Assembly: GCA_035578905.1 (NCBI GenBank)
Contig: JAQJVL010000031.1
Span: 377,501 to 441,500, forward strand
Direction of reading: 5' to 3'
DNA length: 64,000 nt
From: Stictocephala bisonia
Lineage: Eukaryota; Arthropoda; Insecta; Hemiptera; Membracidae
Below, piece after piece: positions 37,881-48,975 of the stretch. How positions within the stretch are numbered: position 1 is the stretch's first letter; each line of letters starts with the position of its first letter. A model generated the notes under the pieces. That model saw nothing but the letters and a program-made list of their open reading frames with translations. It was not told where the DNA came from and did no database searches. The position numbers were made by a program, and so were the translations under genes.

Positions 37881-38285
37881 TTAGGTTCACCATACACGAT
37901 CAAGCCTCTACCTAGCCGTCGCCGAGTCAGTGAATCACTTCCTACCTATTAACTCGTGTCGCGCATTGTTTATTTGTCTTTTGTGATTGATTGAGTGATT
38001 GTGTCATGATGTGTGAATGAACAACACAACATCACTAACTCAAGTTACCCGTAGCGTTGGACTGGTTGCAGATGGAAGTATTCATCACTTCCCGTCTCCA
38101 AATTTCGGGGCTGCAGCGGCCACAGCACAAAATACTTCCACCATGCTGGAAATCCAAGAGCCCAGACAATTTTCTCGGTGTTAACTAAAGTTGAGGCTTC
38201 CACACACGATCGCTCCAAATGTCGACCTGACGGCCCATCGCGTGTATATGGGCACCTTTAGCCTCTTACCTTACCTGAAGCCCTA
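37881..38285 (-). repeat. dispersed repeat, inverted partner of 50830-51770
   Basis: Plus-strand ATACACGATCAAGCCTCTAC, CTAGCC.TC.CCGAGTCAGT, ACCCGTAG.GT and ACGATCGCTCCAA.TGTCGAC match, in the same order, the reverse complement of 51770 down to 50830. The other copy has about 550 bp of extra sequence between its halves. It is a medium-length element of unknown class. It could be part of an LTR or of a LINE 5' region. Confidence 0.7.
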
Positions 38286-39704
38286 CATTAGGGAAAATCC
38301 TTAGGATTAGCAAATGTTAGGATGTAACTGTAAACAGTTCCCGTTACATAGATTTTCACTACACTTGAAATTATAGTTAGTTTAAAAAATAAATTAATAA
38401 TATGTAATAAAAACAATACATTACCGAAATTATCTTTCAACCTTAACAACATAGCTCTAATATCATGCAAACTGAAAAACTAATTTTGAATTATAACTAT
38501 AATCCTACCAACGTTTAATGAAAAGTGTCAACGTGGGTGTGAAAAGTCAAAATGGTAGTGAAAAAGCTGATTTTCGAATGTAAGAAATATTTTTTTTGAA
38601 AACATTCTACTTACTTCAATCAGCTGCTAATTGAATTATTTAAATTCCGATTTATTTAGTACAAAAACTTTAAAGTCAAATTCAAGATTAGACTTTCAGA
38701 ACCCATGCTGCAAAAAATACTTTAATACACAACCACTGAAATCAGTTCATAGGTTGATTTATAAAACTCGCTAAACAAAAATACCGATAAATATCGAATA
38801 TATTTAGTAGTAGTATTTGTAATAAAATATTTTTTTTCTCTTTGCTATTATATCAAATACACTTTTTAATTACCCAACATAACATATGCTAATCGTCTAT
38901 TTACTCAACAAAACTCGTGATCTGCGTTCGTTAAAATTGGATGTCTGACCTCCGGAATAGCCACCGACCCTCCAGCGGAAGTACATGGAAATTTGTTTCA
39001 TTTGTTTTTTGTGGCGAGTAAAAGCTCCTGTTATATATAAAATATCAAATGAAAGTTATATTTGAGTGAAGTAGCAAAGCGATTTCAATTTGACAATTCC
39101 GTTATCTAGTTATATCTTCCCTAAACTTATAAGATTGTTACGAAGTGTATTTTCATATCTAGTTGAAAGCCACCTAAATGCATTTCTATGAGCCCGAACC
39201 TCACAACAATAGAACCAATATCACGGGAAGCCATCCATAACTCTGACTGTATTGTTGACACACCGTTATACTATGGGTTTATGTGAGGTTGATTCGAGGT
39301 GACCGTGTCAAATGTAGCCACGTCAGTTTTTAAAGGCAGTATAATGAACATTTCGCCACATTTCAAGTTGAACTGTTTTAGTTAAATAAAACTCAACAAT
39401 CACATATAGGAGGAATACATATAATAAGTATTGAGAAAAAAGAAACAACTATATTGTTAGCAAATATATTTAAATAGTGTGAGAAGTTGTATTGGGATAC
39501 CTAACTTATGTCATTAGATTTAAATTTAAGGTTAAGGGAAAAGTCCATAACAAAATTAGTCATTGGTATGTAAGCCTGGTATTATGGCACTGTTGATTCT
39601 CTTATGTCTTCAGTATTCTCTGAATATAACACATAAATTAGTAATATGAATATAGAACAAAAACAGTATAATCTTAGATCTTAGGCTTAAGCGGCCGGTG
39701 TCAT
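38286..39704. other. AT-rich DNA with one dispersed repeat
   Basis: Apart from the repeat at 38880-39030, nothing is recognised. Confidence 0.5.
38880..39030. repeat. dispersed repeat, copy 1 (pair with 41868)
   Basis: TAATCGTCTATTTACT.AA, then GATCTGC/GATTTGC, a CCGG-containing block and GAAGTA.A...GAAATTTGTTT.ATTT recur in the same order at 41868-42025. No further identity. Confidence 0.6.
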
Positions 39705-39947
39705 AACTAGAATCTACATTTTCCGGTGACAACCGTGTCAAGGTACTATCTAAATTATTTACAGGTTAACCAGACGTTTCGCCCATACTATGATGTGGCA
39801 TCCTCAGTGGTTTCTCTGAGACTGAGATCGGCGAATGACCTTCCAGCTTTTATAAATCATCACAGTATGGGCGAACGTCTGGTTATATTGTAAATTTTGC
39901 AGAAAATACCTTGAAGCGGTTGTCACCGGAAAATGTAGATTCTAGTT
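39705..39947. mobile_element. 243-bp foldback, possibly Penelope terminal repeats
   Basis: Outer 30-bp inverted repeat AACTAGAATCTACATTTTCC... with at most one mismatch. The arms run about 100 bp each, sharing GTATGGGCGAA.CGTCTGG and ATACCTTGA/TACCTTGAC blocks. On the minus strand 39773-39807 reads CTGAGGATGCC...GGGCGAAACGTC, a phrase typical of PLE terminal repeats, where hammerhead ribozymes have been described. No protein frame. Confidence 0.75.
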
Positions 39948-39997
39948 AAAAACAGTATAGTGTATATGAATAATTAAAAAATCTATAGGTTTAAAGT

Positions 39998-40255
39998 CCG
40001 TCGCATATCCAATTTTATTTTAAGATACAGCTATTTTGAAATATTTCATACTTCGGACATTCACACACAAAGTCATTTTACACAATGAGTAATGAGAAAA
40101 CATAAACAACATGTTTTATTATTTAGAAAAACTTGTGGCCGCGTTTTTTATGTTATCTCGTGACGCACTGTGTAAAATGACTTTTTGTGTGAATGTCCGA
40201 AGTGTGAAATACTTCGAAACAGCTGTAGTTTACAGTAAAATTGAATAACCGACGG
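39998..40255. mobile_element. 258-bp foldback MITE-like element
   Basis: Ends CCGTCG... and ...CGACGG. The arms include CTTCGGACATTCACACACAA at 40054 and its complement near 40168-40203, and TTTTACACA/GTGTAAAA inner pairs. The arms are about 95 bp with a loop near 40095-40145. It begins only 50 bp after the previous foldback. Confidence 0.8.
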
Positions 40256-40732
40256 AATTTAAGGTAACTTTAAACCAATAGACTTTTTCCCAAAGGCTTT
40301 ACCATTGAAAACAAATAGTTAAACGCATTTTCCTAATCGGGTATTTTACTGTACAATATTTAAGTAACAATGAAAATGTGTGGACAATAGTCTAACGTAC
40401 TGTAATAGGAACGCTTTAAAATCAAATAAAATTATTTAAAATGACTTAAGGGACAATCTTATTAACAATATAGACCACAATTACTTCTCCGTGGATACAA
40501 ATTTATTCTTTGTATTTTTAGATATTCATTCGGATTTGAGATCCCAACACAGGTTGCGTATTTTAAGGCAAATAAGAATGATTATTTAAATGTAGGATGA
40601 GAATGGACGACCTGTGTGGTCTTGTTACTACATAAATTAGCTCAATAACGAACATTTAATAACAGCTCAATAGTCAGTGCAATTAAAACATTACGTGGAA
40701 TATGATCCACGTATTAATGGTCTAATTTCAAG

Positions 40733-40885
40733 TAACTGACAAGCCCGATTCTAAGTCATCTCCTTTGTACAACATCCGGACCATGACTACCATCCAACAC
40801 GAATTCTCTAGTAGTGTTTAGGCCGATGGCAACCATTGAGCGGTCATCGTGTTGGTACTAAGAGGACTGAGCCTAGAACCCATCA
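40733..40885. repeat. dispersed repeat, copy 2 (pair with 19718)
   Basis: AACTGACAAGCCCGAT, GACTACCATCCAACACG and GGCAACCATTGAGCGG parallel 19718-19862 in the same orientation. Confidence 0.6.
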
Positions 40886-41196
40886 GATACAATCTCCACA
40901 ACACACTTCCCCCCAAGTAACTGAGAATAAAAAAATAACCCTATTCATTAAACTCAGATCAACAAAATCTAACCTTTAGGCAACAATTACAAAGCTAGCC
41001 ATCTTAAGCTGTAATATACATGTTAAATTATACTTAATTTTTAACCTTTAAATTAAATTTTATCTGCAATAAATTAAATTTTCACTCTCTGGAATAGGAT
41101 CCTTACAAATTCGAACATCCTTTAAAACATATAAATAAAATATATTTTAGTTAATTATCAAACAACACAATGTAAAAAAATGTATAAACATAAATG

Positions 41197-41284
41197 TGAT
41201 CGATTTCGGTAAACCACGGTTAACTTACTTTGTGAGTCCCTCTAGTCTTAAGATGGTAAGCAAGGTTTACCAAAATCGATAACC
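41197..41284. repeat. short inverted repeat
   Basis: GATCGATTTCGGTAAACC at the left pairs with GGTTTACCAAAATCGAT at the right, a possible stem of about 17 bp around a 50-bp loop. Related to 6655-6715. Confidence 0.6.
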
Positions 41285-41507
41285 ATACAATCCTTACAGT
41301 TTTTTTACTTTTATTGTTATTAGTTTATGTTTTGTGACATTCATTTGTATTGTATGATTTCTCAACCCATATATTTTATCAATGTTTAAGCTTAATTTAC
41401 CTAGATTACATGTTGTTATATTAGATATTCTACTTAGATTAAAACATTGCTTATATAAATATGAGAACCCAGTCGCCTGTTGCAGCATCATTATTCCGTA
41501 CGTTACA

Positions 41508-41594
41508 GAAACAAACAACAGTGAAGTTTGTGTGATCATTGAATAACCAACCAGAAACAAACAACAGTGAAGTTTGTCTGGTCATTGAATAAAC
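41508..41594. repeat. 45-bp tandem duplication
   Basis: Two copies of a 45-bp unit beginning GAAACAAACAACAGTGAAGT, differing at a few bases. Confidence 0.92.
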
Positions 41595-41867
41595 GTTTGT
41601 AGTTAGTGTTTAACTAATCAAATAAAAACAAATGTACTTATTTATGCATTGTCTAAACGCGTCTCAAAATATAATTTATTATTGTAAACATGGTGATGTG
41701 TGAACTTATATCAATTGAGGAGGTTAATTTAAAAGGAAAAACACAAAACAATTGTTTTTCATCGGGTAGTAAAAAACAAGCTATTTTTAAAAATCATTAT
41801 TTTTTATTTTATATGTGTTTTATGTAAAAAAATATTGTTTTGTGCCTGAAAAAGTATACTTTTTATT

Positions 41868-42025
41868 TACCTAACCATAATCGTCTATTTACTAAAAAAC
41901 ATTTGTGATTTGCTTTAAAATTACCTGGCCCCGGGATGGCCGTCGTCCCTTCATTCGGAAGTATATACGAATTTGTTTTATTTTATTTTTTTTGTTAGCC
42001 GTAGCTCCTGCTATAATAGTGCATA
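41868..42025. repeat. dispersed repeat, copy 2 (pair with 38880)
   Basis: Parallel to 38880-39030, with TAATCGTCTATTTACTAAAA and GAATTTGTTTTATTTTATTT in the same order, then AGCTCCTG.TATA. Confidence 0.6.
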
Positions 42026-44455
42026 TGGCCACCATAGGTGATTTTCTGCCAAAGATTTTTCATGACATCTCAAAAAATAATTGTTGTAGACAACAATACT
42101 TTTAAAATTTGTGTTCAGCACTAAAAACTACATTAGTTTAAAATAACAATATGAAAAAAAAAAAACACGAAAAATAATGGATATGTAACAAACAATTATA
42201 ATTTAGGTTTTTTTTTATATTTATTTTTATAAAACGCGTTTTCGACGGAATAGAAATTATTTTGCAAAGGTAATTATAACATAATTACACCCACTGGTGA
42301 TACGAAATTGTTTAGAAACTTCATAAATACCGAAATGTGTTTAGGTAGAAAAACGTGTATACTACTATATCGAGGGACTGTACTGCTATTTTTAATAAAT
42401 ATGTTACAATGTCTTCGTTTCTTATTCGATAAATATAAAAAAAACCTGTTATATTTATTCGCAATATTATAATTTACTAAAAATTAATTTTCTTTTGTTT
42501 GTAATAAATAACTGTTTACCATAATACAAAACAATAATCTCTATGAACGTGTTCGCGAGACAATTGAACAATGAATGTGAGAAATTATGTATTAATGTTA
42601 GGTGAAATAATATTTTTAGCTGTGCATTTGTAGAACAAACATAAAAGAAAAAATTATGTAATATGTAAAAAATAATAAAATACCATTTATAAATTGTATT
42701 TAGAAAAGAAAATTCCATATTTCAAGTAGTGAATATTACGTTATATATTTGTATTGCACAATTATGGTGCCAGTTTAGTTATTAATAACTATTAGATTTA
42801 AAAAAGGTTTTAATAGTATATACCTTCTTAATTTATATTTTGATTTTGAATTATGTATTAGTTAAAATGGTCTCCGTAGATAAGGCGTTATATAAGGGCC
42901 ATTTTATGTAAAGGAATTCGAATAAAAATGTAATGAGATGAAAAAAAAAATTATAAAAAGTAATCAAATACAAACAACGAACTGTCACTCTGAGACTTTA
43001 TGAGTTATTGCACCATTCATCATGTCTGTGGAAGGTAATTGTTACAAATTCAACCGTTCAGTTTATTTTCAACATTGTGTACAAAATAAGAGAATATATT
43101 TGTATAACACAATTACCGAAACTGTTTTTACATTTAAAACGTATTTTTGTAAGTAAAGTGACTTATTTTCGCTAAACAACCTAAGGTATTTCATGTAAAG
43201 TTTATTGATTTTAGCACTCCATTTAAAGATTTGTAAATCATTGTGAACGTTGGTTTTATAATTACATTTTTATAGTTACCTTATTGTGTATTTAAAACAG
43301 TGAAACAAATAATGCTAGTAGTAAAGTCTTTAGATTCTTCTGCTTGGAAGACAAATTGGACCTCAATTGTTTTAAGAATCTTGGCAGAATAAATGACCAA
43401 AATTGTAACTTTAGTTTTTTTAAAAAGCTACCTGTAAGGTAATTGTGACGTTGTTCGAATCTTAAAAATAAGTAGTGACCATGATTGGAAAATACGTTGG
43501 TTTTGGGCAAAAAAAAAAAAAAAAAAAAAAAAAAAACTTATCAATTATTCAGTATGAAATACCATGAATCACTCTTAGATTTAGATTTAACACCGGTGGC
43601 TTTCCTAGTTTGCAAAAGTATAATAAAATCTTGAAAAAAAGAGTTTGTTAGATTAATGTTGGTATATAAATACATAGAAATAGTTATGAGGTATAACAAC
43701 CCGTGTTTGACTCTTGGAAAATTATTTAAATATTGTAGTCCGGTTTAAGACAATTTTTCTTTTATGCCTGAAGCTTTATCTCAAAAACGATTTCGTCAGA
43801 AAGACCACTGATCCTCCTCCATATATGAAATATATCATTTGAGAGCTGTCTCTCTTTGTTTCTAAATCACTCTAGATCAAGAAACTTAGCTCTTAGGTCA
43901 TGTTTGCCGAGGAAATAGCACTCTGCACAATGTAAAAACATCGAGAATGACCCGAAACTCCGGGGTTACCTTCGGAGAACATCATCCATATTTGGCGTAT
44001 CTAAAGGAATACATTCTTAGTAAAAGTATCACTCCCAGGACACTCAGTGTATGTTTTTGCAGTTAAGTATTTATTTTATTCTGTTGCTTTACTTTATATC
44101 GTAGTTTATATTTGTTGCTGCTGTAGTAGTAATAATGTTATTGTTATTATTGTCGACGCTTCTTTTGTATGTTTATCATTTTAATGCTAAAGTAATGCAA
44201 ATCAAAATTGATGTTTTTGCCATTACCTTGATAACGGCTTCCCAAATGATAATGGATAATGGGGTAAAGGTTTGGAATATTTGGAATATACCACTGTTTT
44301 TATACCTATTTATTTGGAAATGACTGGCGCCACATACAGTATATAGTTTTCAACTAATTGGTGATTATATCAAGAGTTCCTACGCATGGCTTTGAAAAAT
44401 ACTTCAACTAAAGATTGAATATTAATGGGCTCAATATTTAGTTGTATTTATATAA
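42026..44455. other. AT-rich DNA, no gene seen
   Basis: Contains an A homopolymer (43510-43537). A modestly GC-richer stretch at 43780-44040 has no recognisable content. Confidence 0.5.
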
Positions 44456-44700
44456 CTATGCCAGTGGCCTTGACCGGAGCGTTCCGACGTTATCGCAAGA
44501 TATTGGGAGTCAAGGAACATCGAGCGTGGCTGTCCCTTTGATGGGTGACCGTCTGAGCGATCCCGTCCTTGCAGACAACCCGCCTGCCCAGTCACTGGTT
44601 CTGGTTCGGAAGCCATTTATCCCCAAGTTAAAGGTTTGAGAGTGCTTCTTAGCCCTGACTTCATCTGGTAAAATAAGACATCCTTCAACTTTAACCTTTT
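44456..44700 (+). mobile_element. 5S-rRNA-derived SINE, best copy
   Basis: The segment 44508-44565 aligns by eye to the 3' half of 5S rRNA: GTCAAGGAACATCGAGCGTGG sits where 5S has its internal A-box region, and TTGATGGGTGACCG (44538-44551) is close to the 5S box C (TTGGATGGGTGACCG). A non-5S body follows (CAGTCACTGGTTCTGGTTCG, then CTTCTTAGCCCTGACTTCAT and TAAAATAAGA) that is shared with the copies at 36205 and 19404. SINEs with a 5S promoter (SINE3 class) are known. Membership is inferred from this alignment. Open frames inside are by-products. Confidence 0.78.
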
Positions 44701-45589
44701 TTATTTTGCATTACAATTTTGAATATTGGAACATGATTTACTGCATTACCAGGAACCTATTCCTCTCTTTTATTGGTATAGTTACATTCCACTTATAAAA
44801 ATTTATTTTTTATAATTATTTGTAATATGGCTTTTAAAGCCTCGTAAAAACTCATTAATTTAATAATTTGACAAAATGTAAATATTTCTTAGACCATGGA
44901 GAGAGGGTTAGTTTATTGGTTAAAACTACAACTCCGGTATTTTTGATTTTACTGTAGAAATGTCTGCTTAGTTAGAATGATCTCTGAGATTTAATACCCC
45001 AGAGATATGATATGTGACTTAGTAGGCACTAAGTTACAAATTAATAATAATCACTCCGAGAAAATGCATACTTCAATTTACTTTTAAATTAACTGAGGCA
45101 GTAACGTAATTATAAAACATGAAATATACCAACTAAAAATAAATAAAATGAGACGAGAAAGAAACGCAGACGGAAAAGTTTGTGCACACACAACAGTTCT
45201 TTCTTTATCTTGTTGACTCCTAAGATTGGAAAAGTTGTGGAAGCCTAATCAATTTATATTGTACTGGGATACTTTGATTTACTCAAGCTATAGTAGGTAA
45301 AACCCCAATTAATATATAGTTCAAATATTAAATTTGTTAATATGAATGGACGAAAAATAAACTGTAGATAATGATTTATGTCTTTTGTTATGGTAATTTT
45401 AAATGGAATTGAAGAGATTGTCTAGTTTTCCATTATAGTCTTAAAACGGTAATTTATGTATAAAATGCTTTAATATCACTATTCTACTTAAACTTAAACA
45501 CATTGTTCACTTTATTCTCTGATAAAATCAGAAGTGCAGAAATGAATGGAAATATACAACAGTACTACTTACTTTTAAGACACAGAATT
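44701..45589. other. AT-rich DNA, no gene seen
   Basis: Nothing recognisable. Confidence 0.5.
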
Positions 45590-46500
45590 AAGTAAACGAT
45601 TTTGTTATTATTTGAAAGGAAGCCAGGAATAAGTAAATATTCATATAAAAGACATGTTAAGTTCCTTATTGAAATAAATCATGGATTATATGAACGATCT
45701 GTATTGGGGCCAATATTATTTTTAATGTATATAAATGATATGTATAAGGGAAAATTGTATGGAAAGATAACGTCCTTTGCAGATGACACGACTCTTTTTT
45801 ATGTTCGCAAAATCTGCGAACTATTGCACTTTGGATGAACAATGATCTTGCGGTCTTTCAACGGACTTTTGAAATAATGGTATGCTTCCTAGTAATGCTG
45901 AAACAACATTTTAAATTTCAGCATTCATAGAAAAGTAAATTAAAAAAATAAGATTCTTTATATGTGTATTGATTTTCTGTGTTATCAGATCACATGTAAT
46001 CTTAAATAAGAGGATGTGACATGTAAAACACAAATTAAATGCTTAGGAATCATGTTGATAGTCATCTTTATATAAATCAAAAATTTTTGAAGAAAAAATT
46101 GAATAATATATACTGCTTTTTTATTTTATTCGAAATATGTGTTGATCACTCTATAATTCTTTTTGGTCAATTTTAGATTAGGGTATGGGACTACTTGCAA
46201 AGGAGGGACAAACCTTTAAATTTAAAATAGATCTGGACAGTCTTATCCGTTATTAATTGCCAAAATGCTTTGCCACTGAAATTTTTGTACATTTATAAGG
46301 CGTTAAAACTATTTTTAATAGGATTAAAGGATTTAACGAAAACATTTATTATAATTGCAAACTAAGAAAAAAACATAGATGTTCAAAAGTATACTAACAG
46401 ATCTTTTATAAAACATGTTAACTTCTTGAAAATTCTTAAGACCACTTATTTTAAATTTTTCTAATAAAAAGTATTGATCTATTAGTTGTTTAGAGAGTTA
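45590..46500 (+). pseudogene. LINE reverse transcriptase fragment with FADD, broken
   Basis: A frame from 45602 to 45838 reads RSVLGPILFLMYINDMYKG and then ITSFADDTTLFY. This is RT block 4-5 with the catalytic FADD, as in jockey/CR1-like LINEs. The usual GVPQG before SVLG has decayed to GLYER. Similarity continues in other frames (LGIM and IYKALKLFLIGL near 46050 and 46290, NRSFIKHVNFLKIL near 46400) with many stops. It covers a more 5' part of ORF2 than the 15185 copy, so I cannot tell whether they belong to one family. Confidence 0.78.
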
Positions 46501-47469
46501 GGACTTGTTATCACTTTTATTTCTTTAAATTGTTAATGTAAGCCACTATTTAACACTATTATATTTTAAAGGTACCTCGACATAAGCTTCACTTGGAGTT
46601 CAACTTTTTATATTCTGTTATTTTGTATATTTAGTTATAATCTGAGTGTTTCATAGTGTACAATGTGTTTTATTATTTATGTTAGTGTTCTCAACTTGAA
46701 TAACAACTTGACATTAATATATATTGTTATAAATTGGTAATTACGTGTTGTGCATTTTAGTTTTCATCTTTACTTTATTTGTAATAGTCGATAAGCAATT
46801 TAAGGTGATTTGTAACGTTTTTTAGAAGATAAATATATTTAATTATTATCACAGGTAAAACTAAATTACTGCTCTTATATGTTTCAGGATATTAAAACAA
46901 CGGAGCAAAATGGCTCTAAGAAAAACCACTCGGAACTATATCTTGGAAAACTTTGTTACAAAGGGTAATGAAGTATTTCTTAGATTCCACTTCCTGTATC
47001 TCTATGCTCTAAGAAAAATACGTACTTAAAATTGCTAAACTTTTGAAGATAATTTTGTTATATCTCTTAAATGTGTTTGTATACTGTATCTCTATCAACG
47101 CCGAACAATAGTTCAGTAATTTATTTGTTTGCTCCATTGTTAAAACTTTATTCTTATAAGTAAAATGTGTTGTGTACAGATTATTGTTTTATATGTATGT
47201 ATGTATTGTATTTCATCCATAAAACATCAATTCGAATAATAAATAATATATTAGATTGTAAACTCATGAAATTATACTGATGAAGTTCTATCATTAAACA
47301 TTTTGAACAGTAGAAAAACAACTCGATACTTTTCGATCAATTCTAACTCTCTAAACGATGAACTTAACCTATTCAACAAATTTTAGCCAACATGAGACGC
47401 ATTGTGATATGATAAATTATATATATCATGGATATAAACTATATAACTTACAAAAGGAAATACATATAT
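46501..47469. other. AT-rich DNA, possibly LINE 3' remnant
   Basis: Follows the LINE fragment. No coding pattern or clear tail is visible. Confidence 0.45.
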
Positions 47470-48000
47470 AGATAGGGTGGAAAAATATTGAAATGCTCCC
47501 AAAAATGTCATTTTTTCCATGGATAATTTGATAATTTAAGGACGAACGTACAATCAACACATTTAACAGCAACGGACTAAATTGAAAATAAATAAAGACA
47601 ACCTTCCTGGGGACATTAGGAATCATTGGAACAGGTGAAAACCATAGAGTATGCAGACAATACACTGGAACTTGTAAAACAACAGAATTTTTAAATTTGG
47701 ATATATATAATGCATTCAATATTTCAAGAGCAATAAATAAAATAAAAAAATCACTTCAAAATCGAACTTTTTAAATTTTCTCTTACGTCCTTGTGGCTTA
47801 AAATGGAGCCACAGTTTGTGTTGGAAGACACCGTGCTAGAAGAAAACACGTTGAAATTCCTTGGAATACACCTAGAATGAGGGTTGACATGAAATGTCCA
47901 CACACACTGACATAGTGTGCGCTAAATTAACATCAGCATATTTGTTTTGAGGACTTTAGCCAGATACTGCCCTATTCAGGTCCTGATGGGTTTAGTTAGT
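47470..48000 (+). pseudogene. second LINE reverse transcriptase remnant
   Basis: TIEYADNTLELVKQ near 47645 is a decayed YADDT catalytic motif. After about 30 worn codons comes ENTLKFLGIHLE (47850-47877), then GLT-NVHT with a stop at the expected W of the L.W..H motif, and FVLRTLARYCPIQVLMG (47942-47993). This order (YADD, FLGI.LD, L.W..H, then LR.LA) fits a jockey-like LINE ORF2. Several stops and frameshifts make it dead. It ends directly at the CCTAA-rich array. Confidence 0.72.
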
Positions 48001-48717
48001 TTAAGGTAACCTAGAAATAATCTAACCTAGACTAACTAACCTATCTTGACTAACCTAGCTTAATCTGACTACCCTACCCTAACCTAACAAAACTAACCTA
48101 ACTAAGCCAACCTAAATAACATAACTTGAATATCTATCTAACCTAACTAACCTAAAATAACTTATCTAACATAACTAACCTATTATAACTAACCTAACCC
48201 AACCTAAAATGACTACCCTACCCTAACCAACAAAACCAACCTAACCTAAATAACATAACCTGCCTTATCTACCTAACCTAACTAACCTAAAATAACTTAT
48301 CTAACATAACTAACCTAATATAACTAACCTAACCCAACCTAACATGACTACCCTACCCTAACCTAACAAAACTAACCTAACTAAGCCAACCTAAATAACA
48401 TAACCTGAATAACCAACCTAACCTAACATAACTTATCTAACATAACTAACCTAATATAACTAACCTAACCTAACCAACTTAACCTAACCTAAATAGCATA
48501 ACTTAACTAACCTAACATAAATAACCTAACCTAACTAACCTACTTACCCAATCTAACCTAAATATCCTAATCTAAGTACCCTAACTAACTCAACTTAACT
48601 TTATTAACCTAACCTAACTTAACCAACATAACTACCCTAACAAAACCGAACAAACCTAACCTAACCCAACTAAACTAACCTAACCTAATTAACCTAACTT
48701 AACAAACCAAACCTAAT
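47998..48717. repeat. degenerate (CCTAA)n array, telomere-like
   Basis: About 700 bp built almost wholly from AACCTAACC, ACTAACCTA and near variants. The perfect pentamer CCTAA is the complement of the insect telomere repeat TTAGG. The array is degenerate and has its own larger period: GACTACCCTACCCTAAC occurs at 48067, 48211 and about 48346 within units of 135-145 bp. It is flanked by ordinary sequence on both sides, so it is interstitial in this assembly. Confidence 0.9.
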
Positions 48718-48799
48718 GAGGTAAGTTATTTCTAGCACTCAGCTATGTGAAGGTGACCTGTTGTCTGTATTTGTAAACAGAGTAAATTTACCGGAAAGC

Positions 48800-48975
48800 T
48801 AAAGCCTCAATCCCTGAGTTGTGGAGCAGTAACATTTGCCAGGTATTAGGCAAATGGGACGTCCGCCTGTGACGTTACGTGTTCCTTGTCCAATGGGAAT
48901 ACTAATGGAGGGACATCAAAACTCTAACTCGTGTTTAGAAATAGTTTACGGCCTAACATTGTATAACGTAGTTAT
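48800..48975. repeat. dispersed repeat, copy 2 (pair with 33085)
   Basis: Parallel to 33085-33255, including GTATTAGGCAAATGGGACGT and GGGAATACTAATGGAGGGAC. It lies about 85 bp after the CCTAA array. Confidence 0.75.

Noticed and set aside
44431..44639. Frames on both strands at the 5S-like SINE
   Set aside because: They coincide with a SINE whose other copies have different frames.
47998..48717. True chromosome end
   Set aside because: The array is degenerate and flanked on both sides by ordinary and repetitive sequence, so it is interstitial.
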